Below are positions 47,877 to 57,716 of a DNA stretch of 59,920 bases, in pieces. This DNA is from an uncultured bacterium (lineage in GTDB: Bacteria > Pseudomonadota > Gammaproteobacteria > Burkholderiales > Burkholderiaceae_C). The notes under the pieces are model-generated. The model made no database searches, was not told the DNA's origin, and worked only from the letters and a program-made list of their open reading frames with translations. Position 1 is the first letter of the stretch. Each line of letters starts with the position of its first letter. The stretch spans positions 1 to 59,920 of the forward strand of contig CAIYQZ010000075.1 of assembly GCA_903928495.1 (NCBI GenBank). Reading direction: 5' to 3'. A program made the translations under genes and the position numbers.

Positions 47877-48602
47877 TCAGGCCAGCCAGGTGGTGAATTC
47901 AGCCACGGTTTGGCGGGGCGTGTGCAGGGTGTTGACCTTGTCGGTCTCGTCGGCGTAGCCCAGCGACATGCCACACACCAGCATCTCGTCGGGGCCAGCG
48001 CCGATGTGGGGCAGAACGATTTTCGCAAACCCGTTCCAAGCTGCCTGCGGGCAGGTGTGCAGGCCGCGCGCCCGGGCTGCCACCATGATGTTTTGCATGA
48101 ACATGCCGTAGTCCACGAGCGAGCCCCGGCCCATCACCTTGTCCACCGTGAACATCAGGCCCACGGGGGCGTCGAAGAAGCGGAAATTGCGCTGCTGCTG
48201 TTCGTGCATGCGGTCTTTGTCTGCCTTGCCAATGCCAAGCAGGCCGTACAGGCTCCAGCCGTTTTCGCGGCGGCGGTCGATGTATGGGCTGACCCATTTT
48301 TCAGGGTAGTAGTCGTATTCCTCGCGGTACTCGGCCGCGACGGCTGGGTTGGCCCGCATGGCGTCGTGCACCTCCACCACCTTGGCCACCAGGTCGTCAC
48401 GGCTGGCACCTTGCAGCACGTACACCTTCCAGGGCTGGGTGTTGGTGCCCGAGGGCGCGCGGCTGGCCACCTGCAATATGTCGGTCAACATTTCACGCGA
48501 CACGGGCTGTTGCGTGAAGGCGCGGGTCGACATGCGGCTGGTGATGGCCGCATCGACTGCTGCGGTTGCCACAGCGGTGGTTTCGGGGGTGGGGGTGGTC
48601 AT
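47877..48602 (-). CDS. Nitroreductase-family FMN oxidoreductase
   Basis: 241 aa. [13 protein letters not shown] and [19 protein letters not shown] are the FMN-binding start, with [10 protein letters not shown] and a final MSLGYAD. Reduces nitro compounds or quinones with NAD(P)H. Coupled to the thioesterase by ATGA. Confidence 0.93.
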   Translation of the reverse strand: MTTPTPETTAVATAAVDAAITSRMSTRAFTQQPVSREMLTDILQVASRAPSGTNTQPWKVYVLQGASRDDLVAKVVEVHDAMRANPAVAAEYREEYDYYPEKWVSPYIDRRRENGWSLYGLLGIGKADKDRMHEQQQRNFRFFDAPVGLMFTVDKVMGRGSLVDYGMFMQNIMVAARARGLHTCPQAAWNGFAKIVLPHIGAGPDEMLVCGMSLGYADETDKVNTLHTPRQTVAEFTTWLA

Positions 48603-49051
48603 GTGAGGGTCTCCAGAACGGTTTTCAGGGCAATGGGCAATGGCACTGGGCGTCGGGTGTTGCGGTCCACGTACACATGCACAAAGTGGCCACGGGCGGC
48701 ACAGGTGTCAGCGCCTTCGGCAAACAGCCCCACTTCATAGCGCACGCTGCTGCTGCCCAAGCGCGCCACGCGGATGCCTGCGTGGATCGTTTGCGGGAAT
48801 GCCAGCGGCGCAAAGTAGTTGCACTGGGTTTCCACCACCAGGCCAATGACCTCGCCGTGGTGAATGTCCAGCGCGCCTTGCTCAATCAGGTGGGCGTTCA
48901 CTGCGGTGTCGAACCAGCTGTAGTACACGACGTTGTTCACGTGACCGTACACGTCGTTGTCCATCCAGCGGGTGGTGATGGGCCGCAATGCACGGTAGCT
49001 GGCCCGCGCGTCGGGGCCCAGCTTGGCTGAGGTGGGGGCTTGTTCAGACAT
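48599..49051 (-). CDS. Acyl-CoA thioesterase, 4HBT hot-dog fold
   Basis: 150 aa: [20 protein letters not shown] holds the catalytic Asp and the HVNN motif, followed by the helix and [14 protein letters not shown]. Hydrolyses an unknown acyl-CoA. First gene of a pair with the nitroreductase. Confidence 0.9.
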   Translation of the reverse strand: MSEQAPTSAKLGPDARASYRALRPITTRWMDNDVYGHVNNVVYYSWFDTAVNAHLIEQGALDIHHGEVIGLVVETQCNYFAPLAFPQTIHAGIRVARLGSSSVRYEVGLFAEGADTCAARGHFVHVYVDRNTRRPVPLPIALKTVLETLT

Positions 49052-49126
49052 GGCGGCGCATTCTGCCAGCGCCCATCGTCAGACACAGACCAGCGCGAGA
49101 CACCCTTGGCGGGCCGGGGCATTGGG

Positions 49127-50089
49127 TCACTTGGCAGAACTGTGTGTGTGCGAACGCCAGCGGTCGGCGTACGTGAGGGCCACCCGGTACGTGTTGAGCT
49201 GCACGGCCACCGTGTCTTCAATGCGGTGGCCATAACCCCCAGCCATGGCAAACACCAGTGGCAGGCGGCGCTGCCAGGCCCAGTCGAACACCTGGCGGTC
49301 ACGGGCCTCCATGCCATCGGCGGTGAGCTTGAGGCGGCCCAAGCGGTCGCCCTCGAACACATCTGCACCGGCCAGGTACATCACAAAGTCAGGCTCGAAG
49401 CGCTGATCCAGGGTGTCAAGAGCCACGGTCAGGGCCTCCAGGTAGGGCCCGTCGGTGCAGCCGTCTGGCAACTCCACATCGAGATCACTGGGCTCCTTGC
49501 GGAACGGAAAATTCTTTTCCCCGTGCAACGACAAGGTGAACACCGATGGGTCGCGCTGGCATATGTGGGCGGTGCCGTTGCCCTGGTGCACATCCAGGTC
49601 CACCACAGCCACCTGCAGGGGTTTTCGCGATGCGCCGCTCTGTGCGGCAGCGCGTGCGGCCTCGGCCTGCATCAACCGCGCAGCCACCGCCACATCGTTG
49701 AACACGCAAAACCCGCTGCCTTTGTGGGCATAAGCGTGGTGGGTGCCACCGGCCAGGTTGGCGGCCACTCCTTCTCCCCCCAACGCGCAGCGGCTGGCTG
49801 CGACCGTGGCCCCCACTGATCGCCGCGCCCGCTCGGCCATTCCGGGGCTCCAGGGAAACCCGATTTCGCGCTGCGCTGCGTCGCTGAGGCTGCCATTCAG
49901 CACAGCGTCGATGTAGGCCGGGTCGTGCGCCAGGGCCAATTCGCCCTCGCTGGCCGGGGGTGCCTGGCGCAACACCACACCGGGCAATTCCGCCACGATG
50001 CGGTCGCGCAGCATGGCGTATTTCTGCATCGGAAACCGGTGACCGGCAGGGAGTGGCAATACAAAGTGATCTGCGTAAAAAGCGTGCAT
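49127..50089 (-). CDS. Histone-deacetylase-superfamily amidohydrolase
   Basis: 320 aa from ATG at 50089 (AGG ribosome site; the frame to 50113 adds eight residues). Zinc site and catalytic His pair are visible: GGTHHAYAHKGSGFCVFND, VVDLDVHQGNGTAHIC, and an Asp in YLAGADVFEGDRLG, then GGYGHRIEDTV. Bacterial members deacetylate acetoin-related or polyamine substrates; which one cannot be read. Confidence 0.92.
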   Translation of the reverse strand: MHAFYADHFVLPLPAGHRFPMQKYAMLRDRIVAELPGVVLRQAPPASEGELALAHDPAYIDAVLNGSLSDAAQREIGFPWSPGMAERARRSVGATVAASRCALGGEGVAANLAGGTHHAYAHKGSGFCVFNDVAVAARLMQAEAARAAAQSGASRKPLQVAVVDLDVHQGNGTAHICQRDPSVFTLSLHGEKNFPFRKEPSDLDVELPDGCTDGPYLEALTVALDTLDQRFEPDFVMYLAGADVFEGDRLGRLKLTADGMEARDRQVFDWAWQRRLPLVFAMAGGYGHRIEDTVAVQLNTYRVALTYADRWRSHTHSSAK

Positions 50090-50176
50090 GTAAGACCTGC
50101 CAAAGCGCAACACATCACTGCTGCAACGGTGTGAAAGAACGCGGATCAGCCGTGTTTTTAGTGGACTGTGACTAAT

Positions 50177-50190
50177 TTGCTGCAGCGCAA
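50177..50190. promoter_or_regulatory. PhaR-like site 1 upstream of the phasin promoter
   Basis: TTGCTGCAGCGCAA has arms TTGC/GCAA around six bases with a palindromic TGCAGC-like core. It precedes the -35 by about 10 bp. Confidence 0.5.
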
Positions 50191-50200
50191 CAAAAAATGC

Positions 50201-50228
50201 TTGCAGACTGGTTCAATTGGCCTATACT
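50201..50228 (+). promoter_or_regulatory. Sigma-70 promoter of the phasin gene
   Basis: TTGCAG (50201-50206) and TATACT (50223-50228) are separated by 16 bp. Start would be near 50235, giving a ~100-base leader. Confidence 0.6.
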
Positions 50229-50238
50229 TAAGTCCATG

Positions 50239-50252
50239 TTGCAGTGCAGCAA
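50239..50252. promoter_or_regulatory. PhaR-like site 2 at the phasin transcription start
   Basis: TTGCAGTGCAGCAA repeats the TTGC-N6-GCAA form of site 1, 62 bp downstream of it and directly after the -10. A repressor bound here would block the promoter, as PhaR does for phasin genes in other Burkholderiales. Confidence 0.55.
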
Positions 50253-50336
50253 AAACGAAAGGGCACTTGAGGCCCCACCGTTGACCCGCAGCCCTCGACT
50301 GAATTTTTTCCTCTTTTTCTTTATTGGAGTATCTAT

Positions 50337-50891
50337 ATGTTGACTGCTGACCAAGTTGTTGCCGCACAAAAAGCAAACATCGAAACCCTGTTTGGCCTGA
50401 CCCAAAAAGCCTTCGAAGGCGTGGAAAAGCTGGTTGAACTGAACGTTCAAGCCACCAAAGCCGCCCTGGCCGAGTCCGCCAACCACACGCAAGCCGTTCT
50501 GAGCGTGAAAGACGCCCAAGAACTGTTGGCCCTGCAAGCTGGCCTGATGCAGCCCCTGGCTGAGAAGACCGCTGCTTACAGCCGTCACCTGTATGACATC
50601 GCTTCTGGCGCTGGTGCCGAGTTCACCAAAGCTGCTGAAGCCCAAGCTGCCGACGCACAGTCTAAATTCATGGCTGTGGTCGACAACGCCACCAAAAACG
50701 CACCTGCCGGTTCTGAAACCGCTGTGGCCGTGATGAAGAGCGCCGTGAGCGCCGCTTCCAACGCCATGGAATCCGTGCAAAAGGCCGTCAAGCAAGCCAC
50801 CGAAATGGCTGAAGCCAACTTCAACACCGTTGCAGCTTCTGCTGTGAACGCTGCGAAAACCACGACAGCCACTGCTAAAAAGCGCGGCTGA
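50337..50891 (+). CDS. phaP: Phasin (polyhydroxyalkanoate granule-associated protein)
   Basis: 184 aa, helical and Ala-rich, no signal: [60 protein letters not shown], ending in a Lys-rich TATAKKRG. This is the PhaP/phasin family that coats polyhydroxybutyrate granules. TTGGAG precedes the ATG; a strong terminator follows. Two PhaR-like palindromes bracket its promoter. The synthase genes lie elsewhere. Confidence 0.94.
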   Translation: MLTADQVVAAQKANIETLFGLTQKAFEGVEKLVELNVQATKAALAESANHTQAVLSVKDAQELLALQAGLMQPLAEKTAAYSRHLYDIASGAGAEFTKAAEAQAADAQSKFMAVVDNATKNAPAGSETAVAVMKSAVSAASNAMESVQKAVKQATEMAEANFNTVAASAVNAAKTTTATAKKRG

Positions 50892-50953
50892 TCAGGGGTT
50901 TCTCCCGGTTGTCTCCTCGGGTCCCTCCAGAAATTCAGTTTCACGGACCCCTT

Positions 50954-50984
50954 AAGGCCCTGTCTTGCGACAGGGCCTTTTTTT
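50954..50984 (+). terminator. Intrinsic terminator of the phasin gene
   Basis: AAGGCCCTGTC and GACAGGGCCTT form an 11-bp perfect stem with a TTGC loop, followed by seven T. Confidence 0.95.
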
Positions 50985-51005
50985 CGTCCACGCGGCACAG
51001 GTGCG

Positions 51006-51920
51006 TCAGCGCGTGACCCGCACGGCCCGCAGGGCCATTTGCTGGCGCAGCGCAGGCATGGCTGCCAGCATGGCATCGCGGCCTGCGGCAATGGAGCGCT
51101 GGCGCTCGCCAAACGCAGCGCTGCCAACGCCTTTCAGGGCAGGACGCACGACCACCTGCGCGCTGGCCAGTTCGTGCCGGTTGATGGTCTGGCCCATGAT
51201 GGCAAAGGTTTGCAGCAAGACCTTGAATGAGTCGGTGGCCGCATTGCCATCGGGTGCACTGGAAATGTCCACGGCCACTACCAATTCGGCACCCATCTGC
51301 TGGGCGTAACGCACAGGCACAGGGGCCACCAGTCCACCGTCCACATACTCGCGACCAGCAATTTCCACGGGCTGGAACACACCCGGCACGGCGCTGGACG
51401 CACGCACTGCCGTGCCCGTGTCTCCCCTGCGGAACAAGACCCCTTCGCCATTGGCCAGGTCGGTGGCCACGATGCCCAGCGGCAGTGCCATGCGTTCGAT
51501 GGTGCGCCCCTGAACCTGGGCGTTCACGTATTTCGCCAAGGCCGTGCCGCGCAGCATGCCCCGATTAGCAAACGGCAACGTCCAGTCGGTGAGGGTGGTT
51601 TCCTCCATGGCCAGGGCCGCAGTTTCCAGTTCGGCGGCGGTTTTGCCACTGGCGTACAGGGCAGCCACCAGGCTCCCAGCCGACGTTCCCACCACCAAGT
51701 CCGGACGCAAACCCTGCTGTTCCAGAACTGCAATCACCCCGACATGCGCAAAACCACGGGCGGCACCACCACCCAATGCCAGCCCGATGCGTGGTGCCCG
51801 GGTCTGTGCTGCAGGTACGGCAGCGGGCTCCTTGGGCACAGCCACAGGTGGTGCCACCGTTCCACTGCCCCGCACGGCACACCCGCCCAGGAGGGTCATG
51901 GCAGCGGACACCAGCATCAT
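51006..51920 (-). CDS. Patatin-like phospholipase, lipoprotein
   Basis: 304 aa from ATG at 51920; MMLVSAAMTLLGGCAV is a lipoprotein signal with LGGC. The patatin domain has the oxyanion loop GGGAARG, the nucleophile in VVGTSAGSLVAALYA and the Asp in YVDGGLVAPVP (RssA-like group). Membrane lipid hydrolysis is inferred. The frame extends to 52013, but that part spans the Fur box. Confidence 0.88.
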   Translation of the reverse strand: MMLVSAAMTLLGGCAVRGSGTVAPPVAVPKEPAAVPAAQTRAPRIGLALGGGAARGFAHVGVIAVLEQQGLRPDLVVGTSAGSLVAALYASGKTAAELETAALAMEETTLTDWTLPFANRGMLRGTALAKYVNAQVQGRTIERMALPLGIVATDLANGEGVLFRRGDTGTAVRASSAVPGVFQPVEIAGREYVDGGLVAPVPVRYAQQMGAELVVAVDISSAPDGNAATDSFKVLLQTFAIMGQTINRHELASAQVVVRPALKGVGSAAFGERQRSIAAGRDAMLAAMPALRQQMALRAVRVTR

Positions 51921-51958
51921 CCGGCGCACACCTTGGACAGTGCACACATTTTCTTCAA

Positions 51959-51973
51959 TAGTAATTATTCTCA
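51959..51973. promoter_or_regulatory. Fur box between the patatin and iron-binding protein genes
   Basis: On the minus strand TGAGAATAATTACTA fits the 7-1-7 Fur motif TGATAAT-N-ATTATCA at 12 of 14 arm bases. It is in an AT-rich divergent region, 84 bp before the iron-binding protein gene. Confidence 0.72.
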
Positions 51974-52056
51974 TTTCTGATATTATTTGACACCGGTAAA
52001 CGCCCACGAGCACATCGCCCCAAACACAACCCGCTCACTCCATTTTCGCCACTGAC

Positions 52057-53115
52057 ATGACCAGCCACTCCCGCCACATCACAGCCGCAGCCATCGCCCT
52101 GATCACCGCCACTTGTGGCACGCTGCCCGTCCATGCGCAGGACAAAGTTTTGAACCTCTACTCAGCGCGGCACTACCAGACCGATGACGCCATGTACGAG
52201 CAGTTCACCAAAACCACAGGGATCAAAATCAACCGCGTGGATGCAGACGATGCGGGCATTCTGGCCCGACTCAAGGCCGAAGGCGCAGCATCACCGGCCG
52301 ATGCCATTTTGCTGGTGGACGCCGCGCGCATGGCATTGGCAGACAGCCAGGGACTGTTCCTGCCCATCAAGTCCAAGGTGCTCGACAATGCCATTCCCGC
52401 CAACCTGCGCGCCACACCCACGGCAGAAGGCGTGACATGGACCGGTTTCTCCACCCGCGCCCGCGTGATCGTGTACGACCCCCTGCGAGTCAAGGCGGCC
52501 GATGTGGCCACTTACGAGCAACTGGCCGACCCCAAGCTCAAAGGCCTGCTCTGCACCCGCAGTGGCTCGCACCCTTACAACCTGTCCCTCTTTGCCACCG
52601 TGATCGAACGCCTGGGCGATGAGAAAGGCGAAGCATGGCTCAAGGGCCTGGTGTCCAACATGGCGCGGGCCCCCAAGGGCGGTGACACCGACCAGATCAA
52701 GGCCGTGGCGTCGGGCGAATGCGGCGTGGCCATCACCAACACCTATTACGCGGCACGGTTGGTGAAGTCCGCCAAGCCCGATGAACGCGAGGCCATGGAA
52801 AAGGTGCGCGTGGTCTTCCCCAACCAGGGAACCTCTGGCACCCACGTCAACATTGCGGGGGCCGCTGTGGCCAAACATGCAAAACACCGTGACAACGCCA
52901 TCCAGTTCATGGAGTACCTGGCCAGCCCGTTTGCACAGGGCTACTTTGCCAATGGAAACCACGAATTCCCGGCGGTCAAGGGCCTGAAGGTGGACAACCC
53001 GGCGCTCAAGGCCATCGGTGGCGAGAACTTCAAGGCCGAGAACATCCCCCTGGGAGTCGTGGCCAAAAACATGACCAAGGTCCAGCAGATGCTGGACCGC
53101 GTGGGCTACAAGTGA
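52057..53115 (+). CDS. Fe(III) ABC transporter periplasmic binding protein
   Basis: 352 aa with a signal ending near [23 protein letters not shown] contains the family YSARHY motif with iron ligands His and Tyr; the tyrosine pair NTYYAARL is the other part of the FbpA/FutA iron site. Fur-regulated in appearance. No permease or ATPase genes follow, so they must be elsewhere. The next gene is separated by a LiuR-like site. Confidence 0.94.
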   Translation: MTSHSRHITAAAIALITATCGTLPVHAQDKVLNLYSARHYQTDDAMYEQFTKTTGIKINRVDADDAGILARLKAEGAASPADAILLVDAARMALADSQGLFLPIKSKVLDNAIPANLRATPTAEGVTWTGFSTRARVIVYDPLRVKAADVATYEQLADPKLKGLLCTRSGSHPYNLSLFATVIERLGDEKGEAWLKGLVSNMARAPKGGDTDQIKAVASGECGVAITNTYYAARLVKSAKPDEREAMEKVRVVFPNQGTSGTHVNIAGAAVAKHAKHRDNAIQFMEYLASPFAQGYFANGNHEFPAVKGLKVDNPALKAIGGENFKAENIPLGVVAKNMTKVQQMLDRVGYK

Positions 53116-53147
53116 GCAGATAGCGAAATGCCTCCGGGCAGGCATAA

Positions 53148-53163
53148 TTGACGTTTACGTCAA
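53148..53163. promoter_or_regulatory. LiuR-like palindrome before the SDR gene
   Basis: TTGACGTTTACGTCAA, a 16-bp near-palindrome followed by another CGTCAA unit, ends 20 bp before the start codon. It resembles the TTTACGT/ACGTAAA sites of MerR-family LiuR, which controls branched-chain amino acid breakdown in proteobacteria. Confidence 0.6.
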
Positions 53164-53182
53164 CGTCAACTGGAGGCATTTC

Positions 53183-53941
53183 ATGGACATCGCAGGCAAG
53201 GTATTCATCGTCACGGGCGGCGCATCGGGTCTGGGCGAAGGCACAGCGCGGATGCTGGCCGCTCAGGGCGCACGGGTCGTGGTGGCAGACATGCAGGCCG
53301 ACAAAGGTGCGGCGGTGGCCGCTGACATCGGCGGCGCATTCGTCAAATGCGACGTCTCGAGCGAAGCCGATGGCCAGGCCGTGGTGGCCCAAGCGGTTTC
53401 CATGGGCAAACTGATGGGGCTGGTGAACTGCGCGGGCATTGCCCCGGCTGAAAAGACCGTGGGCAAGCAAGGTCCACACGCCCTGACAGCGTTCAGCAAA
53501 ACCATCACCGTCAATCTGGTGGGCAGTTTCAACATGATCCGCCTGGCTGCCGATGCCATGTGCAAGAACGAACCCGAGCCCACCGGCGAACGCGGTGTGC
53601 TGATTTCCACCGCCAGCGTGGCGGCCTACGACGGACAGATTGGCCAGGCTGCTTACGCGGCGTCCAAAGGTGGCGTGGTGGGCATGACCTTGCCCATAGC
53701 CCGCGATCTGGCGCGCAACGGCATTCGCAACATGACCATTGCGCCTGGCATTTTTGGCACCCCCATGCTGTTTGGCATGCCACAGGAAGTACAAGACGCG
53801 CTGGCTGCCGGCGTGCCCTTCCCCAGCCGCCTGGGCACACCTGCAGACTATGCAAAACTGGTGCGCCACATCATTGAAAACGACATGCTCAACGGCGAAG
53901 TCATCCGCCTGGACGGGGCCATCCGGCTCGCGCCGCGCTGA
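53183..53941 (+). CDS. Short-chain 3-hydroxyacyl-CoA dehydrogenase-like enzyme (HSD10 type)
   Basis: 252 aa: cofactor motif [30 protein letters not shown], catalytic Ser in [20 protein letters not shown] and YxxxK, and the HSD10-like end [19 protein letters not shown]. Likely oxidises 2-methyl-3-hydroxybutyryl-CoA or short 3-hydroxyacyl-CoA with NAD. GGAGG lies before the ATG. The LiuR-like site supports a role in isoleucine or fatty acid breakdown. Confidence 0.9.
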   Translation: MDIAGKVFIVTGGASGLGEGTARMLAAQGARVVVADMQADKGAAVAADIGGAFVKCDVSSEADGQAVVAQAVSMGKLMGLVNCAGIAPAEKTVGKQGPHALTAFSKTITVNLVGSFNMIRLAADAMCKNEPEPTGERGVLISTASVAAYDGQIGQAAYAASKGGVVGMTLPIARDLARNGIRNMTIAPGIFGTPMLFGMPQEVQDALAAGVPFPSRLGTPADYAKLVRHIIENDMLNGEVIRLDGAIRLAPR

Positions 53942-54083
53942 CGCTGTCTGCATTTCCATACACAGAAGGGTCGGTTCTGTCTGGGCCGTGCCGTTCAAGT
54001 CACAAATTGAGGCCACAATGCACTTCTGAAGCACTGTGACCCCACCTGAGCCTTTGTGTGGCTTTTCCCCAGACGCACCACCC

Positions 54084-55601
54084 ATGTCCGACAAGAAACC
54101 GGCCGAAATCGCCCGCGATGCTTTCAAGCTCATGGCTGAACGCAAACAGCAGCCATCGCCCGACAACTACGAGGCTGCGTACAACGAAATTGCGGGCACC
54201 AAAGCGCACGCGGCGCCCTTTCCCGAGGACGCACTGCGCCGGGTAGCTCTTGCACTCCCCGCACATGAGGCCGATCTGGCCAAAGCTGTGGCTTCGGTTG
54301 AAAGTGCCATTGCCCAACACAATTGGGCCGCCTTCAAGAACAGCCTGCTCGACTACGTCACCAAGGTGGACCACCACAGCTCGCAGGGTGGTCAGCCCGC
54401 TGGCAAATCGGGTGCGGAGGTGCGGGAACAGGTGGCGCGCCTGGTTGAACATGTGGCCCCTGCTCTGGGGTCGGACGACGAGCGCTTCACCAAGCAGATT
54501 CAGGAGCTCATCGTGCTCCTGCGCAACCCATCGGTGGATCTGACCACGGCCCGGGTGGCTCTGGCCAACTTCAACCTCAAATTGTCGTTTGTGGGTGAAG
54601 AACAAGGTGCCATCCGCCTCACCCTGCTGCATTTGCTGAGCTTGATGTTTGAAAACATCTCTGCGCTGGGCATCGAAGACCGCTGGCTGGTGGGTCAAGT
54701 GCAATCTCTGATGGAAGCGGCCACACCGCCGCTCAACCTCAAGCGCCTCGACGACGTCAAACGCAAGCTGCAAGACGTCATCGCCAAACAAACCGAGGCC
54801 AAGGCGCGCTCCCTCGAGGCGCAGGCGCAGGTTAAGCTGATGCTCGCCACGTTCATCGAGCGGCTGTCTCAAATGACCAGCACCACCGGCCAGTTCCGCA
54901 ACGAAGTGGACGACTTTGCAAAGGTGGTGGAGAAAGCGCACGCGCTGGAGGAAATTGGCCCCGCGTTGCAGACTGTGCTCACCGCCACCCGCAACATGGA
55001 AGAAAGCGCCCGCCAGGTCGGCAGCGAGTTGACCAGCATCCGCGAGCGTGCGATGCAGGCCGAAGAAGAAGTTATCAAGTTGCAGAGTGAGCTGGACAAA
55101 GCCAGCGTGCAGGCCCGGCTTGACCCGCTCACCGGGGCGCTCAACCGGCGAGGTCTCGACGAAGCGTTTGCCCGGGAAATACTCGCCGCGCGGCGCAAAG
55201 GCAGTCATCTGTGCCTGGCCATGCTGGACATCGACAATTTCAAAGTGCTCAACGACACGCACGGGCACAAAACCGGCGATGCCGCACTGACCCACCTGGT
55301 GGGCGTTGCCCGGACGTGCATGCGCCCGCAGGACACGATGGCCCGTTACGGTGGCGAAGAGTTTGTCATCCTGCTGCCCGACACCGCCTTGGAACATGCG
55401 GTGGAAGCCATGCAACGACTGCAACGCGAGTTGACCAAGCGCTTTTTCCTGCAGAACAACGAGCGCCTGATGATCACGTTCAGCGCCGGCGTGGCCCTGC
55501 TCGACGCCGCTGAAACACCTGAAGACGCTGTGAAGCGCGCCGACCATGCCATGTACCTGGCCAAACGTGCGGGCAAGAACCGCGTGTTTGCGGCCAGTTG
55601 A
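54084..55601 (+). CDS. Diguanylate cyclase (GGDEF)
   Basis: 505 aa from ATG at 54084. Residues 1-330 are soluble, helical and partly coiled coil with no membrane segment or known sensor fold; the GGDEF domain begins near DPLTGALNRRGLDEAF and has the active site ARYGGEEFVIL. An I-site RPQD stands five residues before GGEEF, so feedback inhibition by cyclic-di-GMP is expected. N-terminal sensing is unknown. Confidence 0.92.
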   Translation: MSDKKPAEIARDAFKLMAERKQQPSPDNYEAAYNEIAGTKAHAAPFPEDALRRVALALPAHEADLAKAVASVESAIAQHNWAAFKNSLLDYVTKVDHHSSQGGQPAGKSGAEVREQVARLVEHVAPALGSDDERFTKQIQELIVLLRNPSVDLTTARVALANFNLKLSFVGEEQGAIRLTLLHLLSLMFENISALGIEDRWLVGQVQSLMEAATPPLNLKRLDDVKRKLQDVIAKQTEAKARSLEAQAQVKLMLATFIERLSQMTSTTGQFRNEVDDFAKVVEKAHALEEIGPALQTVLTATRNMEESARQVGSELTSIRERAMQAEEEVIKLQSELDKASVQARLDPLTGALNRRGLDEAFAREILAARRKGSHLCLAMLDIDNFKVLNDTHGHKTGDAALTHLVGVARTCMRPQDTMARYGGEEFVILLPDTALEHAVEAMQRLQRELTKRFFLQNNERLMITFSAGVALLDAAETPEDAVKRADHAMYLAKRAGKNRVFAAS

Positions 55602-55621
55602 CCGGATTCACAAGCTTTTCA

Positions 55622-55656
55622 GCCTCTACCGCTTGATGGTATTGGTTTTATAGCTA
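55622..55656 (+). repeat. Interspersed ~35-bp repeat
   Basis: GCCTCTACCGCTTGATGGTA then TTGGTTTTATAGCTA; near-identical to the copy at 47814. It fills most of the 80-bp gap before dnaG, so it is in the dnaG leader. Confidence 0.75.
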
Positions 55657-55681
55657 TATTTTCATCTATCCCCTGTCAGAC

Positions 55682-57715
55682 GTGAGCATCCCGCAAAGCT
55701 TCATCCAGGAACTGCTCTCGCGAACCGACGTGGTGGAGGTGGTGGGCCGCTACGTGCAGCTCAAAAAAGGCGGCGCCAATTTCATGGGGCTGTGCCCTTT
55801 CCACGGGGAAAAATCACCTTCGTTCAGCGTCAGCCCGGCCAAGCAGTTCTATCACTGCTTTGGTTGCGGTGCGAACGGCAACGCCATTTCCTTCCTGATG
55901 GAACACGCCGGCATGGGCTTTGTGGAGGCCGTGAAAGAGTTGGCCCAACAGGCCGGCTTGCCCGTGCCCGAAGACGACGCCACCCCGCAGGATCGCGCAC
56001 GCGCGCAACAGCAGCGTGAGCAGCAGGTTTCGCTGACCGATGTGCTGGAACAGGCCGCCCGTGCCTACCAAAAACAACTGAAAACCACCCCCCGTGCGGT
56101 GGCTTACCTGAAAGGGCGAGGCCTGTCGGGTGACATTGCCAAAACTTTTGGTCTGGGCTATGCCCCCGAAGGCTGGCGCGCGTTAGCCAGCCTTTTGCCC
56201 GATTACCCAGACCCCCGGTTGGTGGAGTCAGGCCTGGTGATCGCCAGCGAAGCCACAGAAACCGATGGCACCCCCGGGGGCTCCACACCCGCCACGCCCC
56301 GTGAAGGCAAACGCTACGACCGTTTTCGCGACCGCATCATGTTCCCGATCCGCAATGTCAAAGGCGAGACCATCGGTTTTGGCGGACGGGTGCTGGACAA
56401 AGGCGAGCCCAAATACCTGAACAGCCCTGAAACCCCAGTGTTCAGCAAAGGCCGCGAGTTGTATGGCCTGTACGAGGGGCGCACCGCCATCCGGGTCAAC
56501 GGCTACGCACTGGTGACCGAGGGCTACATGGACGTGGTGGCCCTCGCCCAACTCGGGTTTGCGAACGCCGTGGCCACCCTGGGCACGGCCTGCACTGCAG
56601 AACATGTGCAGAAACTCTTCCGTTTCACCGATGCCGTCATCTTCAGCTTCGACGGCGACGCGGCAGGTCGCCGCGCAGCGGGCAAAGCCATGGTGGCCGC
56701 CCTGCCCTTCGCGCAGGACACACGCAGCATCAAATTTCTCTTCCTGCCACCCGAGCACGACCCTGACAGCTTCATTCGCGCCAACGGCCAGGACGCCTTT
56801 GCCCAATATGTGAAAGAGGCCATGCCGCTGAGCCGCTTCATGCAGGAAACGGCTGCCGCAGGCTGCGACCTGTCCACAGCGGAAGGCCGAGCCATGATGG
56901 CCAGCCATGCCCGACCGCTGTGGCAAGCGCTGCCCGACGGAGCGCTGAAGCGCCAGTTGCTGGGCGAACTGGCCCAGCAGGTGGGTTTGGGTACAGCCGA
57001 GCTGACCGATGTCTGGCAACTGCTAGGCACACATTCCCACCGGCCCAGTGGTGCGGGCAATACCCATGAGAGGGGCTGGTCAGAACAGGTGCACAGCGAG
57101 CCCCCCGACTCGCACAACAGGCACTGGGCGGGTTCCGAGGCGACGAGCAGCGGACGTGTGTCGCGCCGGGGCGACTGGTCTGGCCGCTACAGCGGCCGAA
57201 AAAGCTTCAGCGACCCAGGCCACCTTGCCGCGCGTGGCCCGCGCACCACCCCCACTTCGCGCGCCGACCTCGTGGCACGCGCCCTGCTCAGCCATCCGGC
57301 GGCGTGGGACTGGCTGACCCCGGAAGACCACCACCTGCTGGCAGCTCAACCCGAACCGCTCGGGCCGTTGTTTGCCTGGCTGGAAGGCCAGTGGCACGAA
57401 CACGGGGCTCAGCCATGGGCGGTATTGCAACAGGCGATGACGGGCCAGGCGTTTGCGGGCATTGCCAACCGGCTGGTGTTCCAAGCCTTGTCGATCGCGG
57501 TGCCTGAGGCCGATGCTGAGCCAATACAAACCGACGCTGACCTTCAGCGTGATTTGCGCGAAATGCTCAACCGCATGCTCATCGAAGACCTGAAGCAGCG
57601 TGAGACGCTCGCCATTGCACAAGCCGCCAGTGAACCCTCGGCCCTGCAAACTTACCGCGACCTGCAGGCCCGTCGGCTTGAGCTCGAACGCCTGGTACAA
57701 CCTGCAAAGGTATAA
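55682..57715 (+). CDS. dnaG: DNA primase
   Basis: 677 aa from GTG at 55682 (SIPQSFIQELLSRTDVVEVV). Zinc-binding domain CPFHGEKSPSFSVSPAKQF followed by YHCFGCG; catalytic TOPRIM with VTEGYMDVVALAQLGF and FSFDGDAAGRRA. A low-complexity linker (about 440-525, rich in Ser, Gly, Arg, His) separates the C-terminal helicase-interacting domain. No strong ribosome site is seen. Followed 253 bp later by rpoD, the usual macromolecular-synthesis pairing, here without rpsU upstream. Confidence 0.96.
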   Translation: MSIPQSFIQELLSRTDVVEVVGRYVQLKKGGANFMGLCPFHGEKSPSFSVSPAKQFYHCFGCGANGNAISFLMEHAGMGFVEAVKELAQQAGLPVPEDDATPQDRARAQQQREQQVSLTDVLEQAARAYQKQLKTTPRAVAYLKGRGLSGDIAKTFGLGYAPEGWRALASLLPDYPDPRLVESGLVIASEATETDGTPGGSTPATPREGKRYDRFRDRIMFPIRNVKGETIGFGGRVLDKGEPKYLNSPETPVFSKGRELYGLYEGRTAIRVNGYALVTEGYMDVVALAQLGFANAVATLGTACTAEHVQKLFRFTDAVIFSFDGDAAGRRAAGKAMVAALPFAQDTRSIKFLFLPPEHDPDSFIRANGQDAFAQYVKEAMPLSRFMQETAAAGCDLSTAEGRAMMASHARPLWQALPDGALKRQLLGELAQQVGLGTAELTDVWQLLGTHSHRPSGAGNTHERGWSEQVHSEPPDSHNRHWAGSEATSSGRVSRRGDWSGRYSGRKSFSDPGHLAARGPRTTPTSRADLVARALLSHPAAWDWLTPEDHHLLAAQPEPLGPLFAWLEGQWHEHGAQPWAVLQQAMTGQAFAGIANRLVFQALSIAVPEADAEPIQTDADLQRDLREMLNRMLIEDLKQRETLAIAQAASEPSALQTYRDLQARRLELERLVQPAKV

Positions 57716-57716
57716 T
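57711..57716 (+). promoter_or_regulatory. Extended -10 element near the end of dnaG
   Basis: TATAAT preceded by AAAGG overlaps the dnaG stop. It is the best -10 in the 253-bp dnaG-rpoD gap; no good -35 at 16-18 bp was found, so it is a weak call. The gap holds no gene. Confidence 0.35.

Noticed and set aside
50223-50234. TACTTAAGTCC near the phasin promoter as an FNR box
   Set aside because: Shares only the TTAAGTC core with the cco boxes; lacks the left TTGA arm and coincides with the -10.
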